Notes: generated from the letters alone by a model not told the origin. DNA of 64,000 bases from Simplicispira metamorpha (GCF_004341365.1 NZ_SLXH01000023.1:1-64000), one strand, 5' to 3'; counted from the first letter of the stretch, positions 51,414 to 62,728 are shown. Numbers and translations: made by a program.

Positions 51414-51785
51414 ATGACCCACGTTGCAGGCACCCAGATCCTCACGCTCACCGGTTTGCGCTTTGACGCCAACCTGGGCATCCTCGCGCACGAAAAAAGC
51501 GCGCCCCAGCCCATCCAGGTCGATGCCGAGCTGAGCCTGGGCGTGCAGCCCCTGGCGCCGCGCGACGACGACATCGCGCACGTGCTGGACTACCGCAAAG
51601 TGCGCCAGATCATCATCGACGAGTGCACCGCCGAGCACGTCAACCTGCTGGAGAGCCTGATCGGCAAACTGGCCCAGCGGCTGATGCAACTGCCCGGCGT
51701 GCGCGGCGTGCGCGTGAAAATCGCCAAACTGGAAATTTTTGACGACTGCGAAGTCGCCATCCGCATGGAAACCGGACAGTGGTAA
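51414..51785 (+). CDS. folB: dihydroneopterin aldolase (FolB-like)
   Basis: 123-aa tunnel-fold enzyme for folate synthesis. [31 protein letters not shown] holds the substrate Glu/Tyr-equivalent region and [34 protein letters not shown] the catalytic helix. ATG 51414 gives [15 protein letters not shown]. It follows the SDR gene and precedes ttcA by 8 bp, in one probable transcription unit. Confidence 0.88.
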   Translation: MTHVAGTQILTLTGLRFDANLGILAHEKSAPQPIQVDAELSLGVQPLAPRDDDIAHVLDYRKVRQIIIDECTAEHVNLLESLIGKLAQRLMQLPGVRGVRVKIAKLEIFDDCEVAIRMETGQW

Positions 51786-51793
51786 ACACCCCC

Positions 51794-52762
51794 ATGAACG
51801 CAACAACCGACACCCGCACCGCCACCGCCTGGACGGGCGAAGACACCGCCCCGGCCACGGCCGCCGCACCGCGCGCCCCAGCCGACTTCAAAATCGAGCG
51901 CGAAACCCACAAGCTGGAAAAGCGCCTGTGCCGCGAAACCGGCAAAGCCATCGTGCAATACAACATGATCGAAGAGGGCGACAAGGTCATGGTGTGCATG
52001 TCGGGCGGCAAGGACAGCTACACGCTGCTGGACATCCTGCTCAAGCTCAAGGCCCGCGCGCCCATCCACTTTGACCTGGTGGCGGTCAACCTCGACCAGA
52101 AGCAGCCGGGCTTTCCCGAGCATGTGCTGCCCGACTATTTGAAAAGCACCGGCGTGCCGTTCCACATCGAGAACGAGGACACCTACAGCATCGTCAAGCG
52201 CCTGATCCCCGAGGGCAAGACCACCTGCAGCCTGTGCAGTCGCCTGCGCCGGGGCATTTTGTACCGCGTGGCCGACGAGCTGGGCGCGACAAAAATAGCC
52301 CTCGGCCACCACCGCGACGACATTGTGCAAACCCTGCTGCTGAACATGTTTTTTGGCGGCAAGCTCAAAAGCATGCCACCCAAATTGGTCAGCGACGATG
52401 GCCGCCATGTGGTCATCCGGCCCCTGGCGTTTGTGGCCGAAAAAGACACCACCCGCTGGGCCGCACACCGCAACTTTCCCATCATTCCGTGCAACCTGTG
52501 CGGCAGCCAGGAAAACTTGCAGCGCAAACAGGTCGGCGAGATGCTGCGCGACTGGGAAAAGCGCTTTCCGGGCCGGGTAGAAAACATGTTTAACGCGTTG
52601 CAAAACGTAGTTCCCAGCCACTTGCTGGATGGGGCGCTGTACGATTTTCAGGGGGCGCGCGCCACCGGCGTGGCCGACGAGAACGGCGACAAGGCGTTCG
52701 ACACAGAAGAGTTCCCCGCCGCGCCCACACTGGCGGGCATGCAGGTGGTGCAGATCGGCTGA
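51794..52762 (+). CDS. ttcA: tRNA 2-thiocytidine biosynthesis protein TtcA
   Basis: 322-aa ATP pyrophosphatase that thiolates cytidine-32 of some tRNAs using an iron-sulfur cluster. PP-loop [17 protein letters not shown] (about residues 67-83), [18 protein letters not shown] and CNLCGS (cluster cysteines) are present, with [20 protein letters not shown]. The start at 51794 follows folB closely. Family length is normal (about 300). Confidence 0.95.
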   Translation: MNATTDTRTATAWTGEDTAPATAAAPRAPADFKIERETHKLEKRLCRETGKAIVQYNMIEEGDKVMVCMSGGKDSYTLLDILLKLKARAPIHFDLVAVNLDQKQPGFPEHVLPDYLKSTGVPFHIENEDTYSIVKRLIPEGKTTCSLCSRLRRGILYRVADELGATKIALGHHRDDIVQTLLLNMFFGGKLKSMPPKLVSDDGRHVVIRPLAFVAEKDTTRWAAHRNFPIIPCNLCGSQENLQRKQVGEMLRDWEKRFPGRVENMFNALQNVVPSHLLDGALYDFQGARATGVADENGDKAFDTEEFPAAPTLAGMQVVQIG

Positions 52763-52813
52763 CCTGCGCCGCCGGGCCCGCCGCAGCGGCTTTTTGTGCA
52801 AAGGACACTGGCC

Positions 52814-53407
52814 ATGCAACGATGGATCACCCTGCCCTGCCTGGCGGCTGCGCTGGCCCTGAGCGGCTGCGCCAGCACCCGCCTGGTGGACAGCGATGTG
52901 CAGGCGTTCGCCCACTGGGACGCCCCGCACACCACACCCGACACCTACCGTTTTGAGCGCCTGCCCTCGCAGCAAGCGCAGGGCGACGCACAGGCCACCA
53001 TCGAGGCCCAGGCCGCGCAGGCCCTGGCCAAAGTGGGACTGCACCCTGCCGCCGATGGCACAGCGCCGTCATACCGCGTGCAGGTGCATGCACGCACCGA
53101 GCGCCAGCGCACACCCGGCGGCTACGACCCGTGGTGGGGCTGGGGCGGCTGGGGTTGGGGCAGTGGCCATGGCTTTTACGGCGGCCTGTCCATGCGCCTG
53201 GCGCCACCGCCCACCTACCGCAGCGAAGTCAGCCTGGTGCTGCGCCAGGCCAGCAGCGGTGCGGTGGTGTATGAAACCCACGCCGTCCACGAGGGCGTGT
53301 GGAGCGACGACCAGGCCGTGCTGGGCGCCCTGTTCGAGGCGGCCCTGGACGGCTTTCCGCGCCCGCCCGCCGGTTTGCGCCGCATCCACCGGGAAATTCC
53401 GCGCTGA
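52814..53407 (+). CDS. DUF4136-type lipoprotein
   Basis: 197-aa predicted outer-membrane lipoprotein. Signal peptide and lipobox LALSGCAS (Cys near residue 19). The body fits small DUF4136-like lipoproteins (TYRFERLPSQQ, SYRVQVHARTE, SEVSLVLRQASSGAVVYETHAVHEG). A Trp/Gly-rich run (WWGWGGWGWGSGHGFYGG, residues 109-126) is unusual. Function unknown; it sits between ttcA and a histidine phosphatase. Confidence 0.8.
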   Translation: MQRWITLPCLAAALALSGCASTRLVDSDVQAFAHWDAPHTTPDTYRFERLPSQQAQGDAQATIEAQAAQALAKVGLHPAADGTAPSYRVQVHARTERQRTPGGYDPWWGWGGWGWGSGHGFYGGLSMRLAPPPTYRSEVSLVLRQASSGAVVYETHAVHEGVWSDDQAVLGALFEAALDGFPRPPAGLRRIHREIPR

Positions 53408-53471
53408 CCCGTGCCCGCCCGGCACAGCCGCCCCCCCGGCCCCTTTCCCCACCCCACGGACTGCACCGCCC

Positions 53472-54110
53472 ATGAACGCCACCCGCCTGATTGCCATTCG
53501 CCACGGTGAAACCGCCTGGAACGTGGACACCCGCATCCAGGGCCACCTGGACATTCCGCTCAACGACACAGGCCGCTGGCAAGCGCAGCAGTTGGCGCGC
53601 GCCCTGGCCGATGAGCCGGTGGCCGCCATCTACGCCAGCGACCTGCAACGCGCCCACGCCACCGCCCAGGCCGTGGCCGACGCCACGGGCGCGCCCCTGG
53701 TGCCCGAACCCGGCCTGCGCGAACGCAGCTTTGGCGCGCTGGAGGGCCGCACCTTTGCGCAAATCGAAACCGAGCTGCCCGAGATGGCCTTGCGCTGGCG
53801 CAAGCGCGACCCGCACTTTGCCCCCGAGGGCGGCGAGTCGCTGACGGCGCTGCGCGCGCGCATCCAGGCCACCGTCCACCGCCTGGCCGCCCACCATGCG
53901 GGTGGGCAGGTGGTGCTGGTGGCCCACGGCGGCGTGCTGGACGTGCTCTACCGCCTGGCCACCGGCCAGGAGCTGCAAGCGCCGCGCACCTGGCAGCTGA
54001 CCAACGCCGCCATCAACCGCCTGCTCTGGACGCCCGAGGGCCTGACCCTGGTGGGCTGGGCCGACACCCAGCACCTGGACACCGCCACCCGCGACGAGAC
54101 CACCGCCTGA
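53472..54110 (+). CDS. histidine phosphatase (phosphoglycerate mutase-like)
   Basis: 212-aa enzyme with the phosphohistidine motif LIAIRHGETAWNVDTRIQGHLD at residues 6-27, ERSFGALEGRTFAQIE, and the second catalytic His in VLVAHGGVLDVLYRLATG. Related to GpmB and CobC; the substrate (2,3-bisphosphoglycerate, alpha-ribazole phosphate or another phosphate) is not decided. It ends before repeat R15. Confidence 0.87.
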   Translation: MNATRLIAIRHGETAWNVDTRIQGHLDIPLNDTGRWQAQQLARALADEPVAAIYASDLQRAHATAQAVADATGAPLVPEPGLRERSFGALEGRTFAQIETELPEMALRWRKRDPHFAPEGGESLTALRARIQATVHRLAAHHAGGQVVLVAHGGVLDVLYRLATGQELQAPRTWQLTNAAINRLLWTPEGLTLVGWADTQHLDTATRDETTA

Positions 54111-54120
54111 CGGGCACCGA

Positions 54121-54183
54121 AACTATCATTTTGATAGCCGTAAGCGCTCACCCCGTAAGGGCTACAGGCTATTTTTATTGAAA
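54121..54183 (+). repeat. dispersed repeat copy R15
   Basis: TTTTGATAGCCGTAAGCGC, spacer, AAGGGCTACAGGCTATTTTTATTG. It lies 10 bp after the phosphatase stop and 100 bp before mgtA. Confidence 0.75.
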
Positions 54184-54282
54184 ACCCCTGGGCCATCCCA
54201 CCCCGCCCGGACAGCCAAATACACCACGGCGCGCCGCCTGCTGCCACACTGCCTGCACCTCTGACTCCGATTTGGCAGCACG

Positions 54283-57012
54283 ATGGCCCAGCACTTCTTC
54301 AAGACCGGGTTTGCGGCGTTTTTGCACAGCCGCCGCGCACTGCGGCATTTCCGGCGCCGGCTGATGTTCGAGTCGCTGGGCACGCCAGCGCACACGGTGC
54401 CCGTGCCGGCGCCGCTGTCGCAAGCGCTGCGCCAGGCCAGCGAGGACGACGCCGCTGCGGTGCTGGCACGCACCGGCAGCCACGCCGCGGGCCTGACCGA
54501 GGCCCAGGCCAACGCCATCCGCGCGCGCACCGGCCCCAACGAGGTCGAACATGAAAAGCCCCTGCCCGCCTGGCTGCACCTGTGGCAGTGCTACCAAAAC
54601 CCCTTCAACCTGCTGCTGACAGCGCTGGCCGCCATCTCTTGGCTGACGCACGACACCAAGGCCACGGTGGTGATCGCCAGCATGGTCGTGCTGTCCACGC
54701 TGATGCGCTTTGTGCAGGAGGGGCGCTCGCACCGCGCCGCCGAGCAGCTCAAGGCCCTGGTCAGCAACACCGCCACCGTGCTGCGGCGCAGCCAGGGCAA
54801 CGCAGACGCCAGCGTGCCCACAGAGCGGCCCATCCACGACCTGGTGCCGGGCGATGTGATCGTGCTGTCGGCGGGCGACATGATCCCGGCCGACTGCCGC
54901 GTGCTGCAGGCCAAAGACTTGTTTGTCAGCCAGGCGGCCATGACGGGCGAGTCGCTGCCGGTCGAAAAACACGCCCATGCGGCCAGCGCCGCCACCGATG
55001 CCAGCGACAGCGTGCTGGCCGCCGCCAACCTGCTGTTCATGGGCACCAACGTGGTCTCGGGCGCAGCCACGGCGCTGGTGCTGGCCACGGGCAAGGGCAC
55101 GTATTTCGGCACCATCGCTGCGCGCGTCACCGCCGTGGAGCGCACGCCCACGGCCTTCCAGGCGGGTGTCAACAGCGTCAGTGCGCTGCTGATCCGCTTT
55201 GCCCTGGTCATGGTGCCGCTGGTGTTTCTCACCAACGGCATCACCAAGGGCGACTGGGCCGAAGCGTTTTTGTTTGCGCTGTCGGTGGCCGTGGGCCTGA
55301 CGCCCGAGATGCTGCCCATGATCGTCACCACCACCTTGGCCAAGGGTGCGGTGGTGCTGTCGCGCAAAAAAGTGGTGGTCAAGCGCCTGGACGCCATCCA
55401 GAACTTTGGCGCCATGCAGGTGCTGTGTACCGACAAGACCGGCACGCTGACGCAGGACAAGATCGTGCTGGCACGCCACCTTGATGCCTTGGGCGCCAGC
55501 TCGGAAGAGGTGCTCAAGTTCGCCTTTCTCAACAGCCACTACCAGACCGGGCTGAAAAACCTGCTCGACCACGCCGTGCTCGACCACGTCGAGATGGCCA
55601 CCGAGCTGCGCCTGGCGCAGGACTACCGCAAGGTCGATGAAGTCCCGTTTGACTTCCAGCGCCGGCGCATGTCGGTGGTGGTGTCGGAGCAGGACGACCA
55701 CCACGAGCTGATCTGCAAAGGCGCGGTCGAAGAGGTGCTGGCCGCCTGCACGCGGGTGCAGGACGGCGCGCAGGTACTGGCGCTGGACGCGCCGCTGCTG
55801 GCGCGCGTGCAGGCCCTGACCGGTGCGCTCAACCAGGAGGGCCTGCGCGTGGTGGCCGTGGCCGCCAAGGAGGTGCCACCGCACAAGAGCATCTACAGCG
55901 TGGCCGACGAGGCCGATCTGACGCTGATCGGTTTCATCGCCTTCCTTGACCCGCCCAAAGAGTCCGCCGCCCCGGCCCTGCGCGCACTGGCCGCGCACGG
56001 CGTGACAGTCAAAGTGCTGACGGGCGACAACGACCTGGTGGCCGCCAAGGTCTGCCGCGACGTCGGGCTGGCGGTCGATGGCGCGGTGCTGGGCACGCAC
56101 ATCGACACCCTGGACGAAGCGGCCCTGCGCCTGCTGGTGCAGCAGCAGCACCTGTTTGCCAAGCTCACGCCGCTGCACAAAGAGCGCATCGTGCGCGCGC
56201 TGCGTGCCAACGGGCAGGTGGTGGGCTTCATGGGCGACGGCATCAACGATGCGCCTGCACTGCGCGCTGCCGACATCGGCATCAGCGTGGACAGCGCGGT
56301 GGACATTGCCAAAGAGGCCGCCGACATCATCCTGCTGGAGAAAAGCCTGTTGGTGCTGGACGAGGGCGTGATCGAGGGGCGCAAGACCTTCAGCAACATG
56401 CTGAAATACATCCGCATGACGGCCAGCTCCAACTTTGGCAACGTGTTCTCGGTGCTGGTGGCCAGTGCCTTTTTGCCGTTTCTGCCCATGCTGCCCATCC
56501 AGTTGCTGGTGCAGAACCTGCTGTACGACATCTCGCAAACGGCGATTCCATTCGACAACGTCGATGAAGCGCTGGTGCGCCAGCCGCTGCGCTGGAACCC
56601 GCAGGGCCTGGGGCGCTTCATGGTGTTTTTTGGCCCGATCAGCTCGGTGTTCGACATCGCCACCTTTGCGCTGATGTGGTGGGTGTTCCAGGCCCAGACG
56701 CTGGCGCAGCAGGCGCTGTTCCAGTCGGGCTGGTTCGTGGTGGGCCTGCTGACGCAGACGCTGGTGGTGCACCTGATCCGCACGCCCAAGCTGCCCTTTG
56801 TGCAAAGCCACGCCGCCTGGCCTTTGATGGCCACGACGCTAGCGGTGGTGGCCGTGGGCATCTGGCTGCCCATGGGGCCGCTGGCAAGCTACTTCAAGCT
56901 GCAAGCGCTGCCGCTGGCCTACTTTGGCTGGCTGGTGGCGCTGGTGCTGGGCTACGCTGTGCTGGCCACGGTGCTCAAGCGCCTGTATGTCCAGCGCTAT
57001 GGCTGGCAATGA
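54283..57012 (+). CDS. mgtA: magnesium-translocating P-type ATPase MgtA
   Basis: 909-aa P3B ATPase that imports magnesium. Actuator motif MTGESLPVEKHAHAAS (about residue 224), phosphorylation site LCTDKTGTLTQDKIVL (about 383), KVLTGDNDLVAAKVC, hinge VVGFMGDGINDAPALRAADIGISVDSAVDIAKEAADI and hydrophobic segments throughout match the family. N-terminal FHSRRALRHFRRRLM is a basic cytoplasmic tail. The 172-bp upstream gap has repeat R15; no magnesium riboswitch could be recognised. Confidence 0.95.
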   Translation: MAQHFFKTGFAAFLHSRRALRHFRRRLMFESLGTPAHTVPVPAPLSQALRQASEDDAAAVLARTGSHAAGLTEAQANAIRARTGPNEVEHEKPLPAWLHLWQCYQNPFNLLLTALAAISWLTHDTKATVVIASMVVLSTLMRFVQEGRSHRAAEQLKALVSNTATVLRRSQGNADASVPTERPIHDLVPGDVIVLSAGDMIPADCRVLQAKDLFVSQAAMTGESLPVEKHAHAASAATDASDSVLAAANLLFMGTNVVSGAATALVLATGKGTYFGTIAARVTAVERTPTAFQAGVNSVSALLIRFALVMVPLVFLTNGITKGDWAEAFLFALSVAVGLTPEMLPMIVTTTLAKGAVVLSRKKVVVKRLDAIQNFGAMQVLCTDKTGTLTQDKIVLARHLDALGASSEEVLKFAFLNSHYQTGLKNLLDHAVLDHVEMATELRLAQDYRKVDEVPFDFQRRRMSVVVSEQDDHHELICKGAVEEVLAACTRVQDGAQVLALDAPLLARVQALTGALNQEGLRVVAVAAKEVPPHKSIYSVADEADLTLIGFIAFLDPPKESAAPALRALAAHGVTVKVLTGDNDLVAAKVCRDVGLAVDGAVLGTHIDTLDEAALRLLVQQQHLFAKLTPLHKERIVRALRANGQVVGFMGDGINDAPALRAADIGISVDSAVDIAKEAADIILLEKSLLVLDEGVIEGRKTFSNMLKYIRMTASSNFGNVFSVLVASAFLPFLPMLPIQLLVQNLLYDISQTAIPFDNVDEALVRQPLRWNPQGLGRFMVFFGPISSVFDIATFALMWWVFQAQTLAQQALFQSGWFVVGLLTQTLVVHLIRTPKLPFVQSHAAWPLMATTLAVVAVGIWLPMGPLASYFKLQALPLAYFGWLVALVLGYAVLATVLKRLYVQRYGWQ

Positions 57013-57032
57013 GGGCAACAGAGGACGATAGA

Positions 57033-57080
57033 TTTTGAGTCAAATCAGCCTCTGGCGCCCGCCAGACGGGCGCGAGCAGC

Positions 57081-57098
<18 letters not shown>
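57033..57098 (-). repeat. dispersed repeat copy R16
   Basis: On the minus strand TATCAAAAAAGTGAGCTGCTCGCGC, spacer, GGGCGCCAGAGGCTGATTTG. It lies between converging mgtA and the ABC ATPase and encodes the last residues and stop of the latter. Confidence 0.72.
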
Positions 57099-57896
<798 letters not shown>

Positions 57897-57993
57897 GGGC
57901 AGCAATCTTTCAGAGCGATAGCAGCAGGGTGGCAATGGGTGGCAGGGTGGGCCGTGGGCAGCGCAATGGTGTGCAACAGGCAACCGGGGTCGC

Positions 57994-59220
57994 TCAGATG
58001 CGGATGGCCTGCGCCGGGTCGAGCTGGGCGGCGCGCCGTGCGGGCGCAATGGCCGCCAGCACACCGCACACCGTGGCCACCAAAGCCACCTGCAAGGCCG
58101 TGGCCGGCGGCAGGGTGATGTTGAACAGCGGCAGGCCATCGGAGCCGCGCACAAAGGTGGTGAACGCTGCGATCAACGCCACCGCCAGCAACAGGCCCAG
58201 CACCGATCCCACCGCACCCACCACCGCACCCTGCACCAGAAACACGCGCATGATTTGGCCGCGCGTGGCCCCCATGGCGCGCAGGATGCCGATTTCGCGG
58301 CGCTTTTGCACCACCGACACCACCAGCACACTGGCAATGCCCAGCACCACCACCGCCAGCACCACGCCGCGAATGATGGCCGTGCTGACCGACTGGGCGT
58401 TGAGCGCCGACACCAGCTGCGCGTTGCTCTCCTGCCAGCTCTCCACTTTGTACGGAAACTGGCGCTGCAGGTCTTGCGCCAGCGCACGCGCCACCCAGAC
58501 ATCGTGCAGCGTCACGTCCAGGCTGGTGGCGCCGCCGGGCAGGGCCAGCAGGTTTTGCGCCGTGCGCAACGGCACGATGACGGTGCGCCGGTTGAGGTCT
58601 TTGACACCCAGATCCACCAGCGCCGTGACGCGCAGTGACTCGCTGGAGCTGCCCGTCTGCACGGCCAGGCGGTCGCCCACGCGCAGGCCCAGGTCTTGTG
58701 CCAGCTCGCGGCCAATGATGGCCTCGCCGGGGAGCAGCCGCGCGCTGCCACTGACCACCTTGGCGCGCAGGCCGACAACGCGGTCGTAGCGGTCCAAATC
58801 CACGCCCATCAGCGCAATCGACTGCACGGCCTCCCCGCGCAGCGCCAGCCCTGCGCCCGACACCATGGGCGAGACACCGGCCACGGCGGGCAGCGCCTCT
58901 AAAAGCGGCACCAGCGCCTGCCAGTTGGCCACCGAGCGCAGTCGCTGGGCGCGCGGCTGCACCTGGCCCAGTACGGTGGTGCCGGGCACGACGACGGCTG
59001 CCGGCGTGACCACATCGTCGGGCGCGCGCAGGCTGATGTGGGCTTGTGCGCCCAGCGTTTTGGCCAGCGTGTTGGACTGCAGGCCGCTGATCAGGGCCGA
59101 GATATAGGCAATGACGGCCACGCCCGCCGCCACGCCGACGATGATGAGCAGGGTTTGCATGCGCCCTTCGCGCAAAAAGCGCAGCGCCACACGCCACTCA
59201 AAGCCAAGCCAGAGCCACAT
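57994..59220 (-). CDS. ABC transporter permease, MacB/FtsX-type
   Basis: 408-aa membrane protein: an N-terminal segment MQTLLIIVGVAAGVAVIAYISALISG, a large periplasmic domain (residues 45-265, MacB-type periplasmic core) and three C-terminal segments (AIIRGVVLAVVVLGIASVLVVSVV, VFLVQGAVVGAVGSVLGLLLAVALIAAF, ATALQVALVATVCGVLAAIAPARRA). VQKRREIGILRAMGATRGQIMRVF is the conserved coupling helix. It is 12 bp after the adaptor gene and 97 bp before the ATPase start. Confidence 0.9.
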   Translation of the reverse strand: MWLWLGFEWRVALRFLREGRMQTLLIIVGVAAGVAVIAYISALISGLQSNTLAKTLGAQAHISLRAPDDVVTPAAVVVPGTTVLGQVQPRAQRLRSVANWQALVPLLEALPAVAGVSPMVSGAGLALRGEAVQSIALMGVDLDRYDRVVGLRAKVVSGSARLLPGEAIIGRELAQDLGLRVGDRLAVQTGSSSESLRVTALVDLGVKDLNRRTVIVPLRTAQNLLALPGGATSLDVTLHDVWVARALAQDLQRQFPYKVESWQESNAQLVSALNAQSVSTAIIRGVVLAVVVLGIASVLVVSVVQKRREIGILRAMGATRGQIMRVFLVQGAVVGAVGSVLGLLLAVALIAAFTTFVRGSDGLPLFNITLPPATALQVALVATVCGVLAAIAPARRAAQLDPAQAIRI

Positions 59221-59232
59221 CGGTGTGCGCGC

Positions 59233-60669
59233 TCAGCGCCCCATGGCGTTGGTCATGGCGGCTCCGGCATCGCCTGCGGCCCCAGCGCGTGCAGCACCGG
59301 CTGCGCCGCCCGGCGCCCAGACCACGGGCCGGGGACGAACGCGCGCGCCGGGCTGCAAGGCGGCGTCGGCGCGCAGCACGGTATCGCCTTCCGTCAGGCC
59401 CGACAGCACCTCGACGGCATCCAGCGTGCGCAGGCCCAGCGTGATGGTGCGCGGCTGGGCGCGGCCCTGCTCGGCCACCAGCACCTGGGCCTGTGCGGCG
59501 GGGGCGGGGAGGATGGTGCCCTGCCCGCTCTGCCCGTCCGGCGCCGGGCTGCCCGCAACGGTTGGCCCCGTCTGCCCATCGGGTGCGCTTTGTGCGCCCA
59601 GTGTCAGTGCACCAGCGGCGCCCTGGCTGCGCAGCGCCGCCTGCGGCAGTACCAGCGCGCGCGCACGGCGGGCGGTTTCCACTTCGACCGACAGCGTCAT
59701 GTCCTCGCGCAGATAGGACGGGGCCTGCTCCAGCAGGGCAAACTTCACCTCGATGGCGCCGCGCTGCGCATCTACCGCAGGCGCAATGCTGAGCACGCGC
59801 GCGGCAAAGCGCTGGTCGGCAAACGCATCGGCCACCACGCTGGCGGGCTGGCCGACCTGCAACTGCTCCAGAAAACGCTCGTCCACCTGGGCCACCAGTT
59901 GCGTGGGCCCGGCCAGCGCCAGACTGAGCAGGGCCTTGCCCGGCTGCACGATCTGCCCCTGCTCTACGGCACGCAGCAGCACGCGTGCATCGGCGGGGGC
60001 ACGCAGCGCGGTCTGTGCCAGCCGGGCCTGGGCCGCGGTGACGCCCGCGCGCGCCAACTCCAGTTGTGCCTGCGCCTGCACTACCTCGGTGCCCACATCG
60101 GCATTGGCCTGCACTTGGGCAGTAGCACTGCGCGCTTGGGCCTGGGCCACATCCACCGCACGGCGGGCCTCATCCAACTGGGCAGCGCTATAGAAGCCCT
60201 GCACCACCAGTTGCTGCGCGCGCACCAGCGTGGCCTGGGCAGCGCGCAGCTGGGCTTGGGCCTGGGCCTGGGCGGCCTCGGCGGCGCTTCTGCCGCTGCT
60301 GCGCAGACCGGCCAGGAGGGCCTGGGCTTGCTGGGCCGAGGCCTGGGCCTGGGCCAACGCAGCACGCAGTTCGTCGGATTCGAGCTGTACCAGCACATCA
60401 CCCTGGCGCACCGGGGCGCCCTCGGTGACGCGCACAGCCTCGACCCGGCCCGTGATGGTGCTGCCCACGTCCACGCGCGAGAGGGTGGCAACGCGCGCAG
60501 AAAACTGCAACGTGCGCACCAGCGGGGCATAACGCACAGGCAGCGCATCGACCTGCGGGGCACGCAGCTGCCACACGGCAAACCCCGCCCCGGCAGCCAG
60601 CAGCAGGGCAGCGCCCCCGGCAACGGTTTTCCAGCGGCGGTGCATGCGGGGTTCAGCGGCTTGGTTCAT
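59233..60669 (-). CDS. HlyD/MacA-type periplasmic adaptor
   Basis: 478-aa membrane-fusion protein. An N-terminal anchor (KTVAGGAALLLAAGAGFAVWQL, residues 14-35) is followed by a lipoyl-like domain (SRVDVGSTITGRVEAVRVTEGAPVRQGDVLVQLES), a long alpha-helical hairpin rich in AQAQA (residues 107-230) and a barrel domain. The tail (residues 420-478, RVRPRPVVWAPGGAAGAARAG) is low complexity. It heads the operon with permease and ATPase. Substrate unknown. Confidence 0.88.
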   Translation of the reverse strand: MNQAAEPRMHRRWKTVAGGAALLLAAGAGFAVWQLRAPQVDALPVRYAPLVRTLQFSARVATLSRVDVGSTITGRVEAVRVTEGAPVRQGDVLVQLESDELRAALAQAQASAQQAQALLAGLRSSGRSAAEAAQAQAQAQLRAAQATLVRAQQLVVQGFYSAAQLDEARRAVDVAQAQARSATAQVQANADVGTEVVQAQAQLELARAGVTAAQARLAQTALRAPADARVLLRAVEQGQIVQPGKALLSLALAGPTQLVAQVDERFLEQLQVGQPASVVADAFADQRFAARVLSIAPAVDAQRGAIEVKFALLEQAPSYLREDMTLSVEVETARRARALVLPQAALRSQGAAGALTLGAQSAPDGQTGPTVAGSPAPDGQSGQGTILPAPAAQAQVLVAEQGRAQPRTITLGLRTLDAVEVLSGLTEGDTVLRADAALQPGARVRPRPVVWAPGGAAGAARAGAAGDAGAAMTNAMGR

Positions 60670-60691
60670 GGGCGCGGTTCATGGGCGCGGA

Positions 60692-61750
<1,059 letters not shown>

Positions 61751-61770
61751 GGTGGGTATTGTGGAGCAGG

Positions 61771-61833
61771 ATCAATCGCTATTGAATCAATAGCTGCTAG
61801 CGCTGGTATTCATTGGGCTAAAGGCGGATTTGA
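61771..61833 (+). repeat. dispersed repeat copy R17, left flank of toxin-antitoxin module
   Basis: Contains a 43-bp stretch (61778-61820) identical to 62502-62544 in the same orientation. It lies between the ruvB start and the hepT stop and encodes the last codons and stop of hepT. Confidence 0.92.
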
Positions 61834-62177
61834 TTGGCAATCGATTGCACCTGTTGGCATAAGCCAGGCAAATCGCTCTGGATCGTCTTCCAGACGATTT
61901 CCAAATCCACTTTGTCGTAGCCGTGCGAAACGCGGTTGCGCATGGTGTACATGACCAACCAAGGAACGTGGTTGTGCTGGGCGGCAAACGCCGGGTCAAC
62001 ACGCAGGACGTTGTTCGCAGCCTCCCCGATGATCTCGATGTTGCGGATCACGGCGTCTTGCACGAGTTCACTGTTCAGGAATGCCGCCTCATCCATGTCC
62101 CGCGTATAGCGGTTGATGCGCTCGATGGCCTGGAGGATGTGGCCGAGGTAGTCCGGAACACGCCAGGCTTTGTTCAT
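61818..62177 (-). CDS. hepT: HepT-like RNase toxin
   Basis: 119-aa HEPN-family ribonuclease. Helices with the RN-x3-H-x-Y motif: MYTMRNRVSHGYDKVDLEIVW (about residue 80-100), Arg and His being the catalytic pair and Tyr the residue AMPylated by MntA in studied systems. ATG 62177 overlaps the antitoxin stop (ATGA), as typical of MntA-HepT pairs. Its C-terminus and stop lie in repeat R17. Confidence 0.9.
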   Translation of the reverse strand: MNKAWRVPDYLGHILQAIERINRYTRDMDEAAFLNSELVQDAVIRNIEIIGEAANNVLRVDPAFAAQHNHVPWLVMYTMRNRVSHGYDKVDLEIVWKTIQSDLPGLCQQVQSIANQIRL

Positions 62178-62464
62178 ACCGGCACCGCTTCGGACAGAAC
62201 CCGGCTGCGGAAGGCATCGGGCAAGGCCCGGGGCGTGAGCACATCGACGGACACGCCCAGAAGCCCTTGCAGCTCCACCTGAATGGCGGCCACGTCCATC
62301 AGCGTGGTGTCGGGCGTTGGGTCGATGAGGAGGTCGAGGTCGCTGCCGTCGGCGTCCTGGCCGCGCACCACGGAGCCAAACACCCGGGCATTGCGGGCGC
62401 GGTGGGACTCGACCACGCGCCGGATTGCGGCACGGTGCAGGGCCAAGGCTTCAGAGGGTTTCAT
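62174..62464 (-). CDS. mntA: MntA-like antitoxin nucleotidyltransferase
   Basis: 96-aa minimal nucleotidyltransferase with the GSx10DxD catalytic motif FGSVVRGQDADGSDLDLLID (residues 27-46). In MntA-HepT systems it neutralises HepT by adding AMP to its tyrosine. ATG 62464 is chosen because GGAGAAGC lies upstream. It overlaps hepT by four bases and the pair is flanked by identical direct repeats R17 and R18. Confidence 0.88.
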   Translation of the reverse strand: MKPSEALALHRAAIRRVVESHRARNARVFGSVVRGQDADGSDLDLLIDPTPDTTLMDVAAIQVELQGLLGVSVDVLTPRALPDAFRSRVLSEAVPV

Positions 62465-62494
62465 GTCTGCTTCTCCCACAAAAATCCGGTGGCA

Positions 62495-62560
62495 TGAAAA
62501 TGCTATTGAATCAATAGCTGCTAGCGCTGGTATTCATTGGGCTAGAGGTCAATTTGGTCA
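62495..62560 (+). repeat. dispersed repeat copy R18, right flank of toxin-antitoxin module
   Basis: TGCTATTGAATCAATAGC, TGCTAGCGCTGGTATTCATTG, GGCTAGAGGTCAATTTGG. The 43-bp core 62502-62544 equals 61778-61820; the tails beyond it differ. Confidence 0.92.
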
Positions 62561-62728
62561 TGAATTCTGCACCGCAGGCGCGGCCCGGGGCTTGCGGCGC
62601 TTGGGGGCGGTGGTGACCGGTCAGGTCGGGGCGGGCTGAAACTATAGCCCGGCCTGTGTGCGATACAGGCGAATGGCGCGGGCGCACCAAGTTAAAGTGC
62701 GCACAGGCCTGCTACCCGCACCCATGCC

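Noticed and set aside
54111-54282. Magnesium riboswitch (M-box) or MgtL-type leader before mgtA
   Set aside because: The gap is mostly dispersed repeat R15, and no conserved M-box elements or leader ORF could be seen.
54175-56811. 878-codon minus-strand open frame opposite mgtA
   Set aside because: Antisense of a fully conserved P-type ATPase, low complexity in the product.
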